From Deltaproteobacteria bacterium (GTDB lineage: Bacteria > Desulfobacterota > Syntrophorhabdia > Syntrophorhabdales > JANXAF01): 57,429 bases of DNA. The DNA lies in assembly GCA_026417175.1 (NCBI GenBank), contig JAOADT010000015.1:1-57429 (forward strand). The letters are read 5' to 3'. The notes under the pieces were generated by a model. The model made no database searches, was not told where the DNA came from, and worked only from the letters and a program-made list of their open reading frames with translations. Shown piece after piece: positions 35,053 through 44,084 of this stretch (its first letter is position 1; the number at the start of each line of letters is the position of its first letter). The position numbers and the translations under genes are program-made.

Positions 35053-35706
35053 ATGAACCATAAAAGGAAAGAGAAAGGCTTTACTTTGGTGGAACTTGCG
35101 ATTGTCTTAGTCATAATAGGTATAATTCTTGGGGCAATCCTAAAAGGAACGGAGCTTATAAACAATGCCAAGGTAAAAAGACTCCAGAATGATTTAAAAG
35201 GCATTGAGGCAGCTATGTGGACTTATTACGACAGACAGGGGAGGATGCCTGGAGATTGTGATAGAAATGGAATAATTGGGTTCGGATTGACAGTTGGTAC
35301 ATCCGGATCCGGTCTAGGATACACAACCACAGCGACTCCTACAGCAGACTACTGTGCAACCCCGGCGACGGCCGAAACTAATGCCAATAGAGCATGGTCA
35401 GACATGCGCGTACAGAGGGTTCTCTCCTACGCAACGCCGAATACGGATCTAGCGAGACATAACTTTAATGACTTTTTTGCTATAGGCTCCATAATAAGCG
35501 GAGCAAATAGCTATAATGCCATTGTCGTATATGGAATCCCGGCTTGGGCAGCAAAGATGATCGATACAGCAATAGACGGATCAGCTGACGGAACGGCAGG
35601 AAGAGTAAGAAACTTTTCGACTAGCGCAACAGGAACGACCTGGCCTGCCGATACTTTGAATGACCAGATAGTTTCTCTCATATACTATTTTGACAGGGCA
35701 CCATAA
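35053..35706 (+). CDS. type IV pilin-like protein (MSHA-type major pilin candidate)
   Basis: A 217-aa prepilin with a short basic leader cut after Gly (KEKG/FTLVELAIVLVIIG), Glu at position +5 of the mature chain and one hydrophobic helix. The globular part has two Cys-containing stretches (GDCDRNG, DYCAT) and many Thr/Ala/Gly. Its own promoter and terminator and a strong ribosome-binding site suggest high expression, as for a major pilin. It stands immediately before the pilus assembly genes. Confidence 0.88.
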   Translation: MNHKRKEKGFTLVELAIVLVIIGIILGAILKGTELINNAKVKRLQNDLKGIEAAMWTYYDRQGRMPGDCDRNGIIGFGLTVGTSGSGLGYTTTATPTADYCATPATAETNANRAWSDMRVQRVLSYATPNTDLARHNFNDFFAIGSIISGANSYNAIVVYGIPAWAAKMIDTAIDGSADGTAGRVRNFSTSATGTTWPADTLNDQIVSLIYYFDRAP

Positions 35707-35713
35707 AATGAAA

Positions 35714-35740
35714 GGGGGGCAGGGGCCTCCCTTAGTTTTA
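35714..35740 (+). terminator. candidate rho-independent terminator after the pilin
   Basis: GGGGGGC (35714-35720) and GCCTCCC (35725-35731) form a 7-bp stem with one G-T pair and a 4-base loop, followed by TTAGTTTTA. Confidence 0.55.
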
Positions 35741-35793
35741 CGTTCCGGCAAAAAAATACTTTCTCTCCCAAGATTTATTTTCCTTTTTTCTTT

Positions 35794-35802
35794 TGCTATA
35801 AT
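35794..35802 (+). promoter_or_regulatory. extended -10 promoter for the pilus assembly operon
   Basis: TGCTATAAT is a perfect extended -10. It ends 8 bases before the ATG at 35811; no good -35 is visible and there is no Shine-Dalgarno. Confidence 0.5.
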
Positions 35803-35810
35803 TACGCAAA

Positions 35811-37130
35811 ATGAAAAAGAAGGCCTATGTGAGCTTAGAAGGCAAACGGGCTTTTGTGTACATTCCTGAGTACAGACACCAAAAGACAGGGAAACATTTT
35901 AAAGTCCAAACAGAAGAGTTACAACTCTTGCTCGAGCAAGAAAATGTAGAAGATGTAGCGATCTCTTTATTTATGGAAGGACTCCAAGTGTTGAGACTTC
36001 CAATCCAGATCGGTATATCAGCTATAAGAAAAAATGAAAGCTTGATAAAGAGCATAGTCAGAACAGAGATACAGAAACGTTATCCATCTGCTAAAGATAT
36101 CTCTTACAGTTACCGTTTTACAGAAAGCCAAGGGAGGGCTTGGATAACAGTATACGTTGTGGAAAAAGAAAATCTTAAGGTGACAGAAGAACTCCTTGCG
36201 AAGGGTTTCGAGCTAATTGGGTCTTATCCTATCTTTCTTCCCATAGTTGAATATGTAACATCAGAAGATAAAGAACTTACCTCTCGGATCATTCTTCTTG
36301 TCTCTGACAATACCCGTTTTCTTTTTGTAACTGAAGGCAGGGATGTAATTTTACAAAGAAAATTTGAAGGCACAAGTCATGTTCTTACATTCGATGATGT
36401 TATTAATATTAATATGACTGTCAACTATGCCATACAAAACTTGCGCATTCGCATAAGTGAGATATTGATAGTTAAGAAGGAAAAACAGGAGTTAGAAGGT
36501 TTAAGTCTTCCTTACAGATTCGTCCATTTACCTCAAGAAAGCGATTTGTCCATTGTTCCTTTACTTTTAGCATTGTACGAAAAACAACTGAGAAACATGG
36601 AACTTCTTCCCCAAGAGTATAAGCACTATGTCAAAATCAAGAAATACGTCTCTCGGGGAAAAAAAGCAATTCTTATGTCTTTGATTTTATTTTTTGCTCT
36701 TCTTGTTACGCTTCTTGCCCAGTATATTGAAATCAGTAAGAAACTAAACCAGAAAAAGAATGCCATCTTGGCATCACGAGAAGAAATCTCTCGCCTTAAG
36801 CAGCAAGTATCAGAGGTAGAAAAAAAAGTAAGACCTATAATCGAACTTACCAAAAAGAAAAATTCGGTTCCCGACTCTCGGGAGATACTTTTTTTGATCT
36901 CAGATTTGGCAAATATAAAAGAACTGTCCATTGATTCGGTCGAGTCAAATTTTGAAAAAACACCGATGATAAAAATAGAGGGTAAAATAAAAGGTGCTAC
37001 CTTCGAGCAAAGACAAAGAACTTTCAATAATTTGAAGATGGGGTTACTTATGAAGGGACTTAATATTTTTGAGGAGAAATGGGACCTTATAAAGGGGGAT
37101 TTTTCGATCACGCTGGGTTATGGAGCTTAA
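35811..37130 (+). CDS. MshI/PilM-PilN-like (GspL-like) pilus assembly protein
   Basis: A 439-aa bitopic protein. The N-terminal ~270 residues resemble a divergent PilM/GspL actin-like cytoplasmic domain (AYVSLEGKRAFVYIPEY, IVKSEI-like helices). A membrane helix follows (about 284-303, AILMSLILFFALLVTLLAQY), then a coiled coil and a PilN-like periplasmic domain. A PilM-PilN fusion is the design of MshI. First of seven overlapping plus-strand genes (I-J-K-L-E-G-M order). The call rests on architecture and gene order more than on motifs. Confidence 0.72.
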   Translation: MKKKAYVSLEGKRAFVYIPEYRHQKTGKHFKVQTEELQLLLEQENVEDVAISLFMEGLQVLRLPIQIGISAIRKNESLIKSIVRTEIQKRYPSAKDISYSYRFTESQGRAWITVYVVEKENLKVTEELLAKGFELIGSYPIFLPIVEYVTSEDKELTSRIILLVSDNTRFLFVTEGRDVILQRKFEGTSHVLTFDDVININMTVNYAIQNLRIRISEILIVKKEKQELEGLSLPYRFVHLPQESDLSIVPLLLALYEKQLRNMELLPQEYKHYVKIKKYVSRGKKAILMSLILFFALLVTLLAQYIEISKKLNQKKNAILASREEISRLKQQVSEVEKKVRPIIELTKKKNSVPDSREILFLISDLANIKELSIDSVESNFEKTPMIKIEGKIKGATFEQRQRTFNNLKMGLLMKGLNIFEEKWDLIKGDFSITLGYGA

Positions 37131-37638
37131 GGATATATTAGGAAAAAGGATCGAGAGATATATTTTGGAGGTATCCATTCTGCTGTTAATCCTTTCCTTT
37201 GGCCTTTCAGCCTGTATTTACCTTAATGGGTCATTGAAATCATTGAAAAATAATCTTGCGTTCCTTGAAGAAGCTGAAACTAAAATTGAAAGACTTAAAA
37301 GTTTTCTTGCTCATTGCGAAAGGTACAATGTAGGATATGAAAACTCACTGGCCTTTGCGAGATTTCTTGATTCCATTTCAGCAAAAATTAAGGATCCACA
37401 AATGTCCATCTCTGGCCAAAAGATAAGCGAAAAGGAAAAATCTTTTTCCCTTTTAATAAAGGGTGAAGCCAGGTTTTCAGAGATTTTGGATTTACTTAGA
37501 ATAATGGAGGATCAGAAATATCCGGTAGCTTTTGTAAAATCATATGCTATTCGGAAAAGTGACAAACCTTCCCTTCAGTATGAAGTGATGTCCGAAATCA
37601 TCGTTTTAACCGGGGACCAAATTGCTAAAAGTAGGTAA
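37120..37638 (+). CDS. MshJ/PilO-like (GspM-like) pilus assembly protein
   Basis: A 172-aa bitopic protein: short cytoplasmic N-terminus, one membrane helix (about 16-36), a coiled coil, then a small alpha/beta domain with LIKGEARFSEILDLLRIMED typical of PilO/GspM ferredoxin-like folds. It overlaps the previous gene by 11 bases and the next by 17. Confidence 0.68.
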   Translation: MELKDILGKRIERYILEVSILLLILSFGLSACIYLNGSLKSLKNNLAFLEEAETKIERLKSFLAHCERYNVGYENSLAFARFLDSISAKIKDPQMSISGQKISEKEKSFSLLIKGEARFSEILDLLRIMEDQKYPVAFVKSYAIRKSDKPSLQYEVMSEIIVLTGDQIAKSR

Positions 37639-38041
37639 ACTCCCCCTTGTGATGATAATACTCACTTTTCTTCTTCCCTTCGGAGCTCGCTTTTTAAAAC
37701 CCCCAAAAGTTCTAGATGATAGGGATCTTTCGCTTCTCTCGTTTGAAGTACCACAAGAGATTTTAGTTACAGAAAAGAAACATCTCACTCAAACGCAATT
37801 TCCTTCTCCATTCAGAGAAGATAGGGGAGCTTTAATAGGTAAAGGTAAACTTTTTATAGAAACCGTTACCCCAAAGCTTAGCCTCATATATAAAGGCAGG
37901 CAAGAATATGCCTTACTTGAAAATGAAATAAAAAAAGAAGGGGACACATTTAAAGATTTTATGGTCGAAGAGATCATGTACGATAAGATTCTCCTTAAAA
38001 CAAAAAGGGGAGGAAAAAAAATATGGGTAAATCTAGATTAG
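37622..38041 (+). CDS. MshK/PilP-like (GspC-like) pilus assembly protein
   Basis: A 139-aa protein with an N-terminal hydrophobic segment (LPLVMIILTFLLPFG) and a C-terminal small beta domain (LSLIYKGRQEYALLE...YDKILLKTKRGGKKIWVNL) like the HR domain of GspC/PilP, which docks on the secretin. The TTG start at 37622 follows GGGGA; ATG at 37652 is an alternative. It overlaps the secretin gene by 19 bases. Confidence 0.62.
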   Translation: MLKVGKLPLVMIILTFLLPFGARFLKPPKVLDDRDLSLLSFEVPQEILVTEKKHLTQTQFPSPFREDRGALIGKGKLFIETVTPKLSLIYKGRQEYALLENEIKKEGDTFKDFMVEEIMYDKILLKTKRGGKKIWVNLD

Positions 38042-39549
38042 CTTTACTTATTCTCATTTCGCTACTACTCTTTTCTTGCGCAACTAAACCGAAACACGAA
38101 ATTAAGATACCAAAAAAAGAGATAGAAAGAGAAAAAGTTCAAGAAACCGCTAGACCCCAGCTTAAAACTCCCGATTTTAGAATAGAAAATGAACCTTTAG
38201 ATCCCTTATCGCTAAAAAGAGTCTCCGTAAATGTGCGCGCAGCGCCCTTAAGGGACATATTATTTGTTATCTGCAAAGATGCGGGGCTAAATCTGGTTAT
38301 AGAGAAAGATGTGGATCCGAATCTTCCCACAACTGTTATTCTTCAAAATGTTACACTTAAAGATGCACTTGACGGGGTACTTTCCTCCACGGATTACTTT
38401 TACACCATAGAGAGGAACATTTTAACTGTGAAAACTAGAGCTACCAAAATTTTCCATCTGAATGTTACACCAGTTATCCAACAATACGGGGTAGACGTGG
38501 GAGGAGATATATTAGGTGGGGTAACTGGTCAACTCGTAGCAGGGGCTCAGGCTACAGGAACGACCCAGCTTAAAGGTAGCGTTACAAAATCAGAGAAAGG
38601 GGACGACACAGCGTACAAGTTCTGGGATGCTCTTGAGAAGACTATTTCCAATATCATTGGTCAGGATGGCGTTTTTCATGTAAACCGACTTACTGGCACA
38701 ATAATGGTTAGTGCCACAAAACGGGCGTTAAAACTAGTGGAAGATTATATAGAAAGTGTAAAAAAAGTTCTTTCAAGGCAGGTGACCATAGAGGCAAAAG
38801 TAATTGAAGTCGCTTTAACCTCAGGGTTGAAGTACGGGATAGACTGGTCATTTTTGAGAGAATGGACTCATGGATCCCGTCGCTTCACTTTGGGAGGTGG
38901 CACAACAGATTTTACATCTGTGGTTCCTGGGTCTTCACCGTCTTCTGGGATAACCTTCTCATTTACTTCTACCACCATAAGGAACTTTGACCTCATAATA
39001 AAAGCTCTTTCTGAGTTTGGAGACATACGGACACTTTCAAATCCTAGGATAAGTGTAGTAAACGGTCAACCTTCACTTTTGACTGTGGGAAGAAACTTCA
39101 CTTTTATTTCAAAAGCAGAAAGTTCCATTTCAACAGCGGTAGGTGGAACTCCTATAATAACCTACACAGTTGAAACAAGTAACCTCCTTTCTGGTCTTAT
39201 GATCGGTATTGTCCCTTACGTAAACGAAGAGGGTGAAATTACTTTAACCATAACCCCTATAGTCTCCAATCTGCTAGGAATAGAGACCAGAACCTTTGGT
39301 ACAACTGGTTCTCAGACCTTAATTCAACTTCCGACTGTTGATTTAAGAGAGTTAAGCACTATTGTAAGGGTGAAAAATGAAGAAATAGTGGTGATTGGCG
39401 GACTCATTAAAAAAGAGGAAAAATTTGTGGAACATAAGACTCCAGTGATTGGAGATCTTCCACTAATAGGAGGTCTTTTCAAGGGAAAGGATAAAGAGGA
39501 GATAAGTACTGAACTTGTGATACTTCTTCAACCAAGGATAATAAGATGA
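38023..39549 (+). CDS. MshL/PilQ/GspD-family outer-membrane secretin, lipoprotein
   Basis: A 508-aa secretin. The signal ends LLLFSC, so Cys19 is probably lipidated. A short N-terminal linker is followed by an N0/STN-type domain (about 65-125, VNVRAAPLRDILFVICKDAGLNLVIEKDVD), one N1-like region and the secretin core (about 250-505) with VTIEAKVIEVALTSGLKYGIDW and the terminal VVIGGLIKKEE, VPLIGGLFKGKD-like motif. Size and order match MshL. It forms the outer-membrane pore for the pilus. Confidence 0.9.
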   Translation: MGKSRLALLILISLLLFSCATKPKHEIKIPKKEIEREKVQETARPQLKTPDFRIENEPLDPLSLKRVSVNVRAAPLRDILFVICKDAGLNLVIEKDVDPNLPTTVILQNVTLKDALDGVLSSTDYFYTIERNILTVKTRATKIFHLNVTPVIQQYGVDVGGDILGGVTGQLVAGAQATGTTQLKGSVTKSEKGDDTAYKFWDALEKTISNIIGQDGVFHVNRLTGTIMVSATKRALKLVEDYIESVKKVLSRQVTIEAKVIEVALTSGLKYGIDWSFLREWTHGSRRFTLGGGTTDFTSVVPGSSPSSGITFSFTSTTIRNFDLIIKALSEFGDIRTLSNPRISVVNGQPSLLTVGRNFTFISKAESSISTAVGGTPIITYTVETSNLLSGLMIGIVPYVNEEGEITLTITPIVSNLLGIETRTFGTTGSQTLIQLPTVDLRELSTIVRVKNEEIVVIGGLIKKEEKFVEHKTPVIGDLPLIGGLFKGKDKEEISTELVILLQPRIIR

Positions 39550-41186
39550 AGATAGGCGACCTTCTTATAGAAAAGAAGTTGATAACTCCTGAAGAACTTC
39601 AGGTTGCTTTGAACATCCAGAGAATCACAGGGTGGGTTATAGGAAAGTGTTTAACAACTCTCGGATTTGTAACATCTAGCACACTCGCGGAGGTTTTAGC
39701 TTTCCAGCACGGACTTGAATATATTAACCTGAGAAACTATCCCATTCCACTAGAATTACTCAGGAAATTTCCGAAAAATTTAAGTCTTAATGCACGTTTT
39801 CTCCCTCTTAACGAAGACGACTCTAATTTAGATATAGCTGTAATCGATCCAAGTAACGTTGTTGCAATGGATACGGTAAGATCCATAACTAATAAAAGAG
39901 CTAAACCATACCTTACTGATGAGGAAGGATTTTTTGAGGCGCTGGAAAAGGCGTACTATTTTCTCGAAAATCCAACGGAAAAAATAGTCGATGAAATTAT
40001 CTATTCGGCAACAACTATGGGTACGGTAACGCCTGATACCTATCCCCTACTGGTGGACGCCATAATCGCCGAAGGAATAAGAAGAAACGCAACAGACATT
40101 CACATATCCCAAACATCAGGGATAGTGAATATCTTTTACAGAGTCGACGGGATACTCCAGTTTGCCTTTGCCCTTCCCAGAATTGTTCATTCGGGAATAG
40201 TATCTAGAATAAAAGTTTTATCCAAGCTAGATCTCGCCGAACAGAGGCTACCTCAAGATGGAGCATTTTCTTATGATTTTCTTGGAAAGAAATACGAGCT
40301 TAGAGTATCAACTATCCCCACGATAGAAGGTGAAAGTACGGTTCTACGTATACTCCTTGGGGGCTCTCAAGAAATATATGCTCTTTCTGTTCTAGGCTTT
40401 ACTGACGATCTTGTGCAGGAATTAAAAAGACTCATAAGAAAACCTTACGGAATAATCCTTGTAGTTGGACCGACTGGTTCTGGCAAAAGTACGACTCTCT
40501 ATTCTCTTGTCAAAGAAATAAACAGATTAAAAAGAAGCGTTATAACTATTGAAGACCCAGTGGAGTACAAAATCACGTTCGCAAAACAAAGTGAGGTAAA
40601 CGAAAAGATCGGTTACGATTTTCCTATAGCTGGAAGAAATTTTATGCGCCACGACCCTGATGTCATCTTTCTTGGAGAGATAAGGGACGAAGAAACTGCA
40701 AAAATCGGGATAAGAGCCTCTATTACGGGACACCTTGTGTTAAGTACCCTTCACACCAATGATGCCGTATCATCGATACCAAGATTACTAGATCTAGGCG
40801 TGGATAGATTTCTTCTCAGTTCTTCCCTCCTTGCCGTATTGAGTCAGAGGCTTGTGAGAAAAATATGCCTAAACTGTAAAAAGGAAAAACTACCAACGGA
40901 CGAGGAAAAGAGAATTTTGGAAAAGGCAGGTCTTTCTGTTGAAAAAGTGGCTTACGGAGAAGGTTGCAGGATATGCAGGAATACCGGCTATCTGGGTAGA
41001 ACAGGGATTGGTGAACTAATGGTTGTTACTGAAGAAATAAGGGACATGATATACCAAGGAGCATCATACAATGATCTTGAGAAAGCTGCACAGAGATGGG
41101 GCATGAGACCCGTAAGGTTTGATGGTCTCCGAAAGGTTGCAGCCGGTATAACTACTTTAGAGGAGATAGAAAGGGTCGTTGGATGA
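39546..41186 (+). CDS. MshE/PilB/GspE-family assembly ATPase
   Basis: A 546-aa hexameric secretion ATPase. It has an N-terminal MshEN-type domain (about 1-150), Walker A GPTGSGKST, Asp box TIEDPVEY, Walker B VIFLGEIRDEETA, the His box GHLVLSTLHTND, and a four-Cys zinc site (CLNC, CRIC). The MshEN repeat that binds c-di-GMP is partly kept: KIGDLLIEKKLITPEEL has Lys for Arg, and the second copy has Val for the key Arg. It powers pilin polymerisation. It overlaps its neighbours by 4 bases on each side. Confidence 0.93.
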   Translation: MKIGDLLIEKKLITPEELQVALNIQRITGWVIGKCLTTLGFVTSSTLAEVLAFQHGLEYINLRNYPIPLELLRKFPKNLSLNARFLPLNEDDSNLDIAVIDPSNVVAMDTVRSITNKRAKPYLTDEEGFFEALEKAYYFLENPTEKIVDEIIYSATTMGTVTPDTYPLLVDAIIAEGIRRNATDIHISQTSGIVNIFYRVDGILQFAFALPRIVHSGIVSRIKVLSKLDLAEQRLPQDGAFSYDFLGKKYELRVSTIPTIEGESTVLRILLGGSQEIYALSVLGFTDDLVQELKRLIRKPYGIILVVGPTGSGKSTTLYSLVKEINRLKRSVITIEDPVEYKITFAKQSEVNEKIGYDFPIAGRNFMRHDPDVIFLGEIRDEETAKIGIRASITGHLVLSTLHTNDAVSSIPRLLDLGVDRFLLSSSLLAVLSQRLVRKICLNCKKEKLPTDEEKRILEKAGLSVEKVAYGEGCRICRNTGYLGRTGIGELMVVTEEIRDMIYQGASYNDLEKAAQRWGMRPVRFDGLRKVAAGITTLEEIERVVG

Positions 41187-42397
41187 CCATCTTTTCCTAT
41201 AAAGCCTATGACGAACAGGGAAAGTTAATAAAAGGCTATATAGTGGCCCAATCTGTGGAGGAAGCTTTTAATTTTTTGACGATAAGGAATCTATATGTCC
41301 TATCCCTAAGAGAAATACCCAAGATCCTTGTGCCGTTTTTTGGATTTTTTGTGGGAAAGATCTCGAATGAGGATTTAATCGAATTCTCAAAAAATCTTTC
41401 TTCTTTGCTTAAAGCAGGCATAATTCTCACAACGGCGCTTTCAGATATATCGGAAAATGTTCAAAAAGAGAGATTCAAAAGAGTTATTGAGGACGTGAAG
41501 GACCTCGTAGAGAAAGGAGTATCGTTCAGTGAGGCCCTTGAAAAGAGAAAAGACGTATTTCCGGAGATCTTTATACATCTTATTCGAATAGGAGAACAAA
41601 CGGGAAGACTTGATAAAAGCTTAGAAGACGTGGCAGCTCATTTTCAAAGAATAGAGGATTTGAGAACATCCATCAAGAGATCACTCATGTATCCTGTTTT
41701 TGCTACTGTCAGTACACTAGGAGCAATGCTCTTCTGGATGGTCTACGTGCTACCTAAAATAATTGAAGCCATGAAAGGTATGGGTGTAGAGATCCCTTTG
41801 ATTACAATGATCCTTGTAAAAATGGGTCAGTGGATTAAAGTCTTGATTTACCTTTTACCTTTAGTTGTGTTCCTGATTTTTATTTTCCGTCCAGTTATAA
41901 AGCGTTCAAAAAAATATAAAGAACTTACAAGCTACCTATCTTTTAAGATCCCAATAATAAAAGAGATCTTTTTCAATCGAACTCTTGCCCTTTTCTGCGA
42001 GCAGATGAGAATACTTATAGGGGCGGGAATAACTATAGATACGTCTTTGTCTTTAACGAGGAATGTAATTGAGAACGAACTAGTTAAAACTTCAATAGAG
42101 AATGCAAGAGAAAGGATTATTTCTGGAGAAAGAATCTCTGAGGCGTTAAAAAAAGAAGGGTTTTTCCCATCAATGATTATTAGGCTTGTAGATGTGGGCG
42201 AAGCGTCAGGGACATTGGAAGATCAATTCTCTTATCTAAGTACTGTTTACACAAACAAATTGCTGGAATATTCCAACAGGCTTGGAAAAATTCTTGAACC
42301 AGTAACCATATCTGTGGTTGGCGCGTTTTTTGCCATCGTTCTTTTGAGTCTTTTGAGCCCCGTTTATGACCTTATATCGAAGATCGGAAGGGGATGA
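41183..42397 (+). CDS. MshG/PilC/GspF-family inner-membrane platform protein
   Basis: A 404-aa protein with two T2SSF domains (about 65-190 and 265-390), each followed by membrane helices. Signature stretches are FSKNLSSLLKAGIILTTAL, LIRIGEQTGRLD in the first repeat, and FCEQMRILIGAGITIDTSL, LVDVGEASGTLEDQF in the second. It transmits the motion of the ATPase to the growing pilus. Confidence 0.94.
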   Translation: MTIFSYKAYDEQGKLIKGYIVAQSVEEAFNFLTIRNLYVLSLREIPKILVPFFGFFVGKISNEDLIEFSKNLSSLLKAGIILTTALSDISENVQKERFKRVIEDVKDLVEKGVSFSEALEKRKDVFPEIFIHLIRIGEQTGRLDKSLEDVAAHFQRIEDLRTSIKRSLMYPVFATVSTLGAMLFWMVYVLPKIIEAMKGMGVEIPLITMILVKMGQWIKVLIYLLPLVVFLIFIFRPVIKRSKKYKELTSYLSFKIPIIKEIFFNRTLALFCEQMRILIGAGITIDTSLSLTRNVIENELVKTSIENARERIISGERISEALKKEGFFPSMIIRLVDVGEASGTLEDQFSYLSTVYTNKLLEYSNRLGKILEPVTISVVGAFFAIVLLSLLSPVYDLISKIGRG

Positions 42398-43209
42398 TAG
42401 ACTATCTCTCATTTTATAAATTCAGAGAAGATCCGTTTGGGATTACCCCGGATCCGGAATTCTTTTATCCTTCCAAGTCTCACCTTTTGGCTCTCGAGTC
42501 GATGGATTATTTTTTGAAAAAGGGTGAGGGGTTCATGTTAGTGACAGGCGGCCCAGGTACCGGAAAAACTACCCTAATAAGAACATTTCTTAAAGGTTCA
42601 GTTGATGCTGTTTTTCCCATTGTGATTTACAATCCTGTATTAAAACCAGAGGATCTTCTTACTGGTATCGTCCAGACTCTGTCAGTGAGCAATCCCAAAT
42701 CTTTGTCAAAAAGTAAATTCGACCTTATAAGCACTCTTAAAGACCATCTTTTTGAAAAAAGAAAAATGGGTTATAAGAACGTACTAATATTAGACGAAGC
42801 TCAAGACATACCGAATCAAACTTTGAACGAGATAAAACACCTATCTAATTTAGAAACCGATAAGGAGAAACTTTTGAACATCATCCTTCTCTCACAGCCT
42901 TTTTTTGAAAGAACGCTGTCAGATCCTACTTATGCCCAGATAAACCAGAGAATCACTCTCAGGGTGAAACTCGACTCTCTTGACAAAGATGGTACAGAAG
43001 ACTATATCAGATTCCGCTTACAGAAAGCTGGGGCAGCTCCTATACTTTTCGACAAAGGCGCGATTAAATTGATACATAAGGCATCAAAGGGGATCCCTCG
43101 GCTTATTAACCTCATATGTTCGCGAACACTTATGGTTGGCTACCTAAAGGGTTCCTATAGAATAAATAAATCTTTTGTTAAGTTGGCCTTAAAACACCTT
43201 CATCTTTGA
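42394..43209 (+). CDS. MshM/ExeA-like AAA ATPase
   Basis: A 271-aa AAA protein with the family start FYKFREDPFGITPDPEFFYPS, Walker A GGPGTGKTT and Walker B VLILDEAQDIPNQT. It has no membrane helix or SH3 domain and is only the ATPase core, as in MshM. It probably assists secretin or pilus placement. It overlaps the previous gene by 4 bases and the convergent TPR gene by 10. Confidence 0.87.
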   Translation: MIDYLSFYKFREDPFGITPDPEFFYPSKSHLLALESMDYFLKKGEGFMLVTGGPGTGKTTLIRTFLKGSVDAVFPIVIYNPVLKPEDLLTGIVQTLSVSNPKSLSKSKFDLISTLKDHLFEKRKMGYKNVLILDEAQDIPNQTLNEIKHLSNLETDKEKLLNIILLSQPFFERTLSDPTYAQINQRITLRVKLDSLDKDGTEDYIRFRLQKAGAAPILFDKGAIKLIHKASKGIPRLINLICSRTLMVGYLKGSYRINKSFVKLALKHLHL

Positions 43210-44084
43210 GACTTAATCCGATATAAAGCTTCCTCTGCCGCTTTATCACCTAGGTCTTTAAGAGTAGAGTAAATTTTTTCTGCCTCGGAAATTTCGCCCT
43301 TTTTTTCCTTAATTATCGCAAGGTTATACATGGCGTTAATATTACCGGGATCGATATTTAAGACCTTTTTAAAAATTTCTTCGGCGGTATCATTCTCGCC
43401 TATCCGTGCTTTTAATACCCCATAGTTTAATAGAACGCCCGGGTCACTAGGTGCATTTTTTACGGCAAGCTCGGAAAAGTATGTAGCTCCCTTTAAATCC
43501 TGATCCATAAGACATAATGCGGTAAGCTTGTTTAGGATTTTCGGATCTTCCTTTTTTATATGTTTTAGATACTCCCTATATTCTGCTATCGCTTCCCTTA
43601 TCATACCTTTACTTTCGTAGTAATGAGCCCTGAATAAATAATCAACACCTGTATCTGAAGGTGGAGAATGATGTACATCTTCAGATCTTTTTCCAGTCGG
43701 CGAGATCTGCTCGGACACTTTTTTTTCAGTCTGTAACATCGGCTTGCTAATTTCACGTTTTGCAAGTAGCTTAGTGACTGTCTTTTCTTCAGGTTTTTTT
43801 ATCTGAGGTCCCTCTTTTTTTTCTGCAAGGGGCGGTTTTTCAACTACCCTTACTTCTGGTTCTACCCGTATGACTTTTTCACCTGATATTTCTTCTTTTT
43901 TTTCAGGCACCGAAAAACGGGTTTCACCTATCTCTTTCATATAACGAGTGGCAAATAGGCCTAAAATAACCGAAAATCCGCAAACCACAAAAATAATTAG
44001 TGTCATTTTGGAGCGTCTGTGTCTCTTTACCAAGTCGAAAAGACCTGGTGGGACATCTTTTATTTTTTTGTCCATTAATTGCAT
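43200..44084 (-). CDS. MshN-like membrane-anchored TPR protein
   Basis: A 294-aa protein with a short cytoplasmic N-terminus ending in HRRSK, one membrane helix (about 24-42, TLIIFVVCGFSVILGLFATRY), a long charged Pro/Lys/Glu linker and three or more TPR repeats in the C-terminal half (LFRAHYYESKGMIREAIAEYREYL; VNAPSDPGVLLNYGVLKARIGENDTAEEIF-type). This is the MshN layout. ATG at 44084, with AGGGAG upstream, is chosen over longer in-frame starts that run inside the pilin gene; it overlaps the pilin stop by 10 bases. Confidence 0.75.
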   Translation of the reverse strand: MQLMDKKIKDVPPGLFDLVKRHRRSKMTLIIFVVCGFSVILGLFATRYMKEIGETRFSVPEKKEEISGEKVIRVEPEVRVVEKPPLAEKKEGPQIKKPEEKTVTKLLAKREISKPMLQTEKKVSEQISPTGKRSEDVHHSPPSDTGVDYLFRAHYYESKGMIREAIAEYREYLKHIKKEDPKILNKLTALCLMDQDLKGATYFSELAVKNAPSDPGVLLNYGVLKARIGENDTAEEIFKKVLNIDPGNINAMYNLAIIKEKKGEISEAEKIYSTLKDLGDKAAEEALYRIKSQR

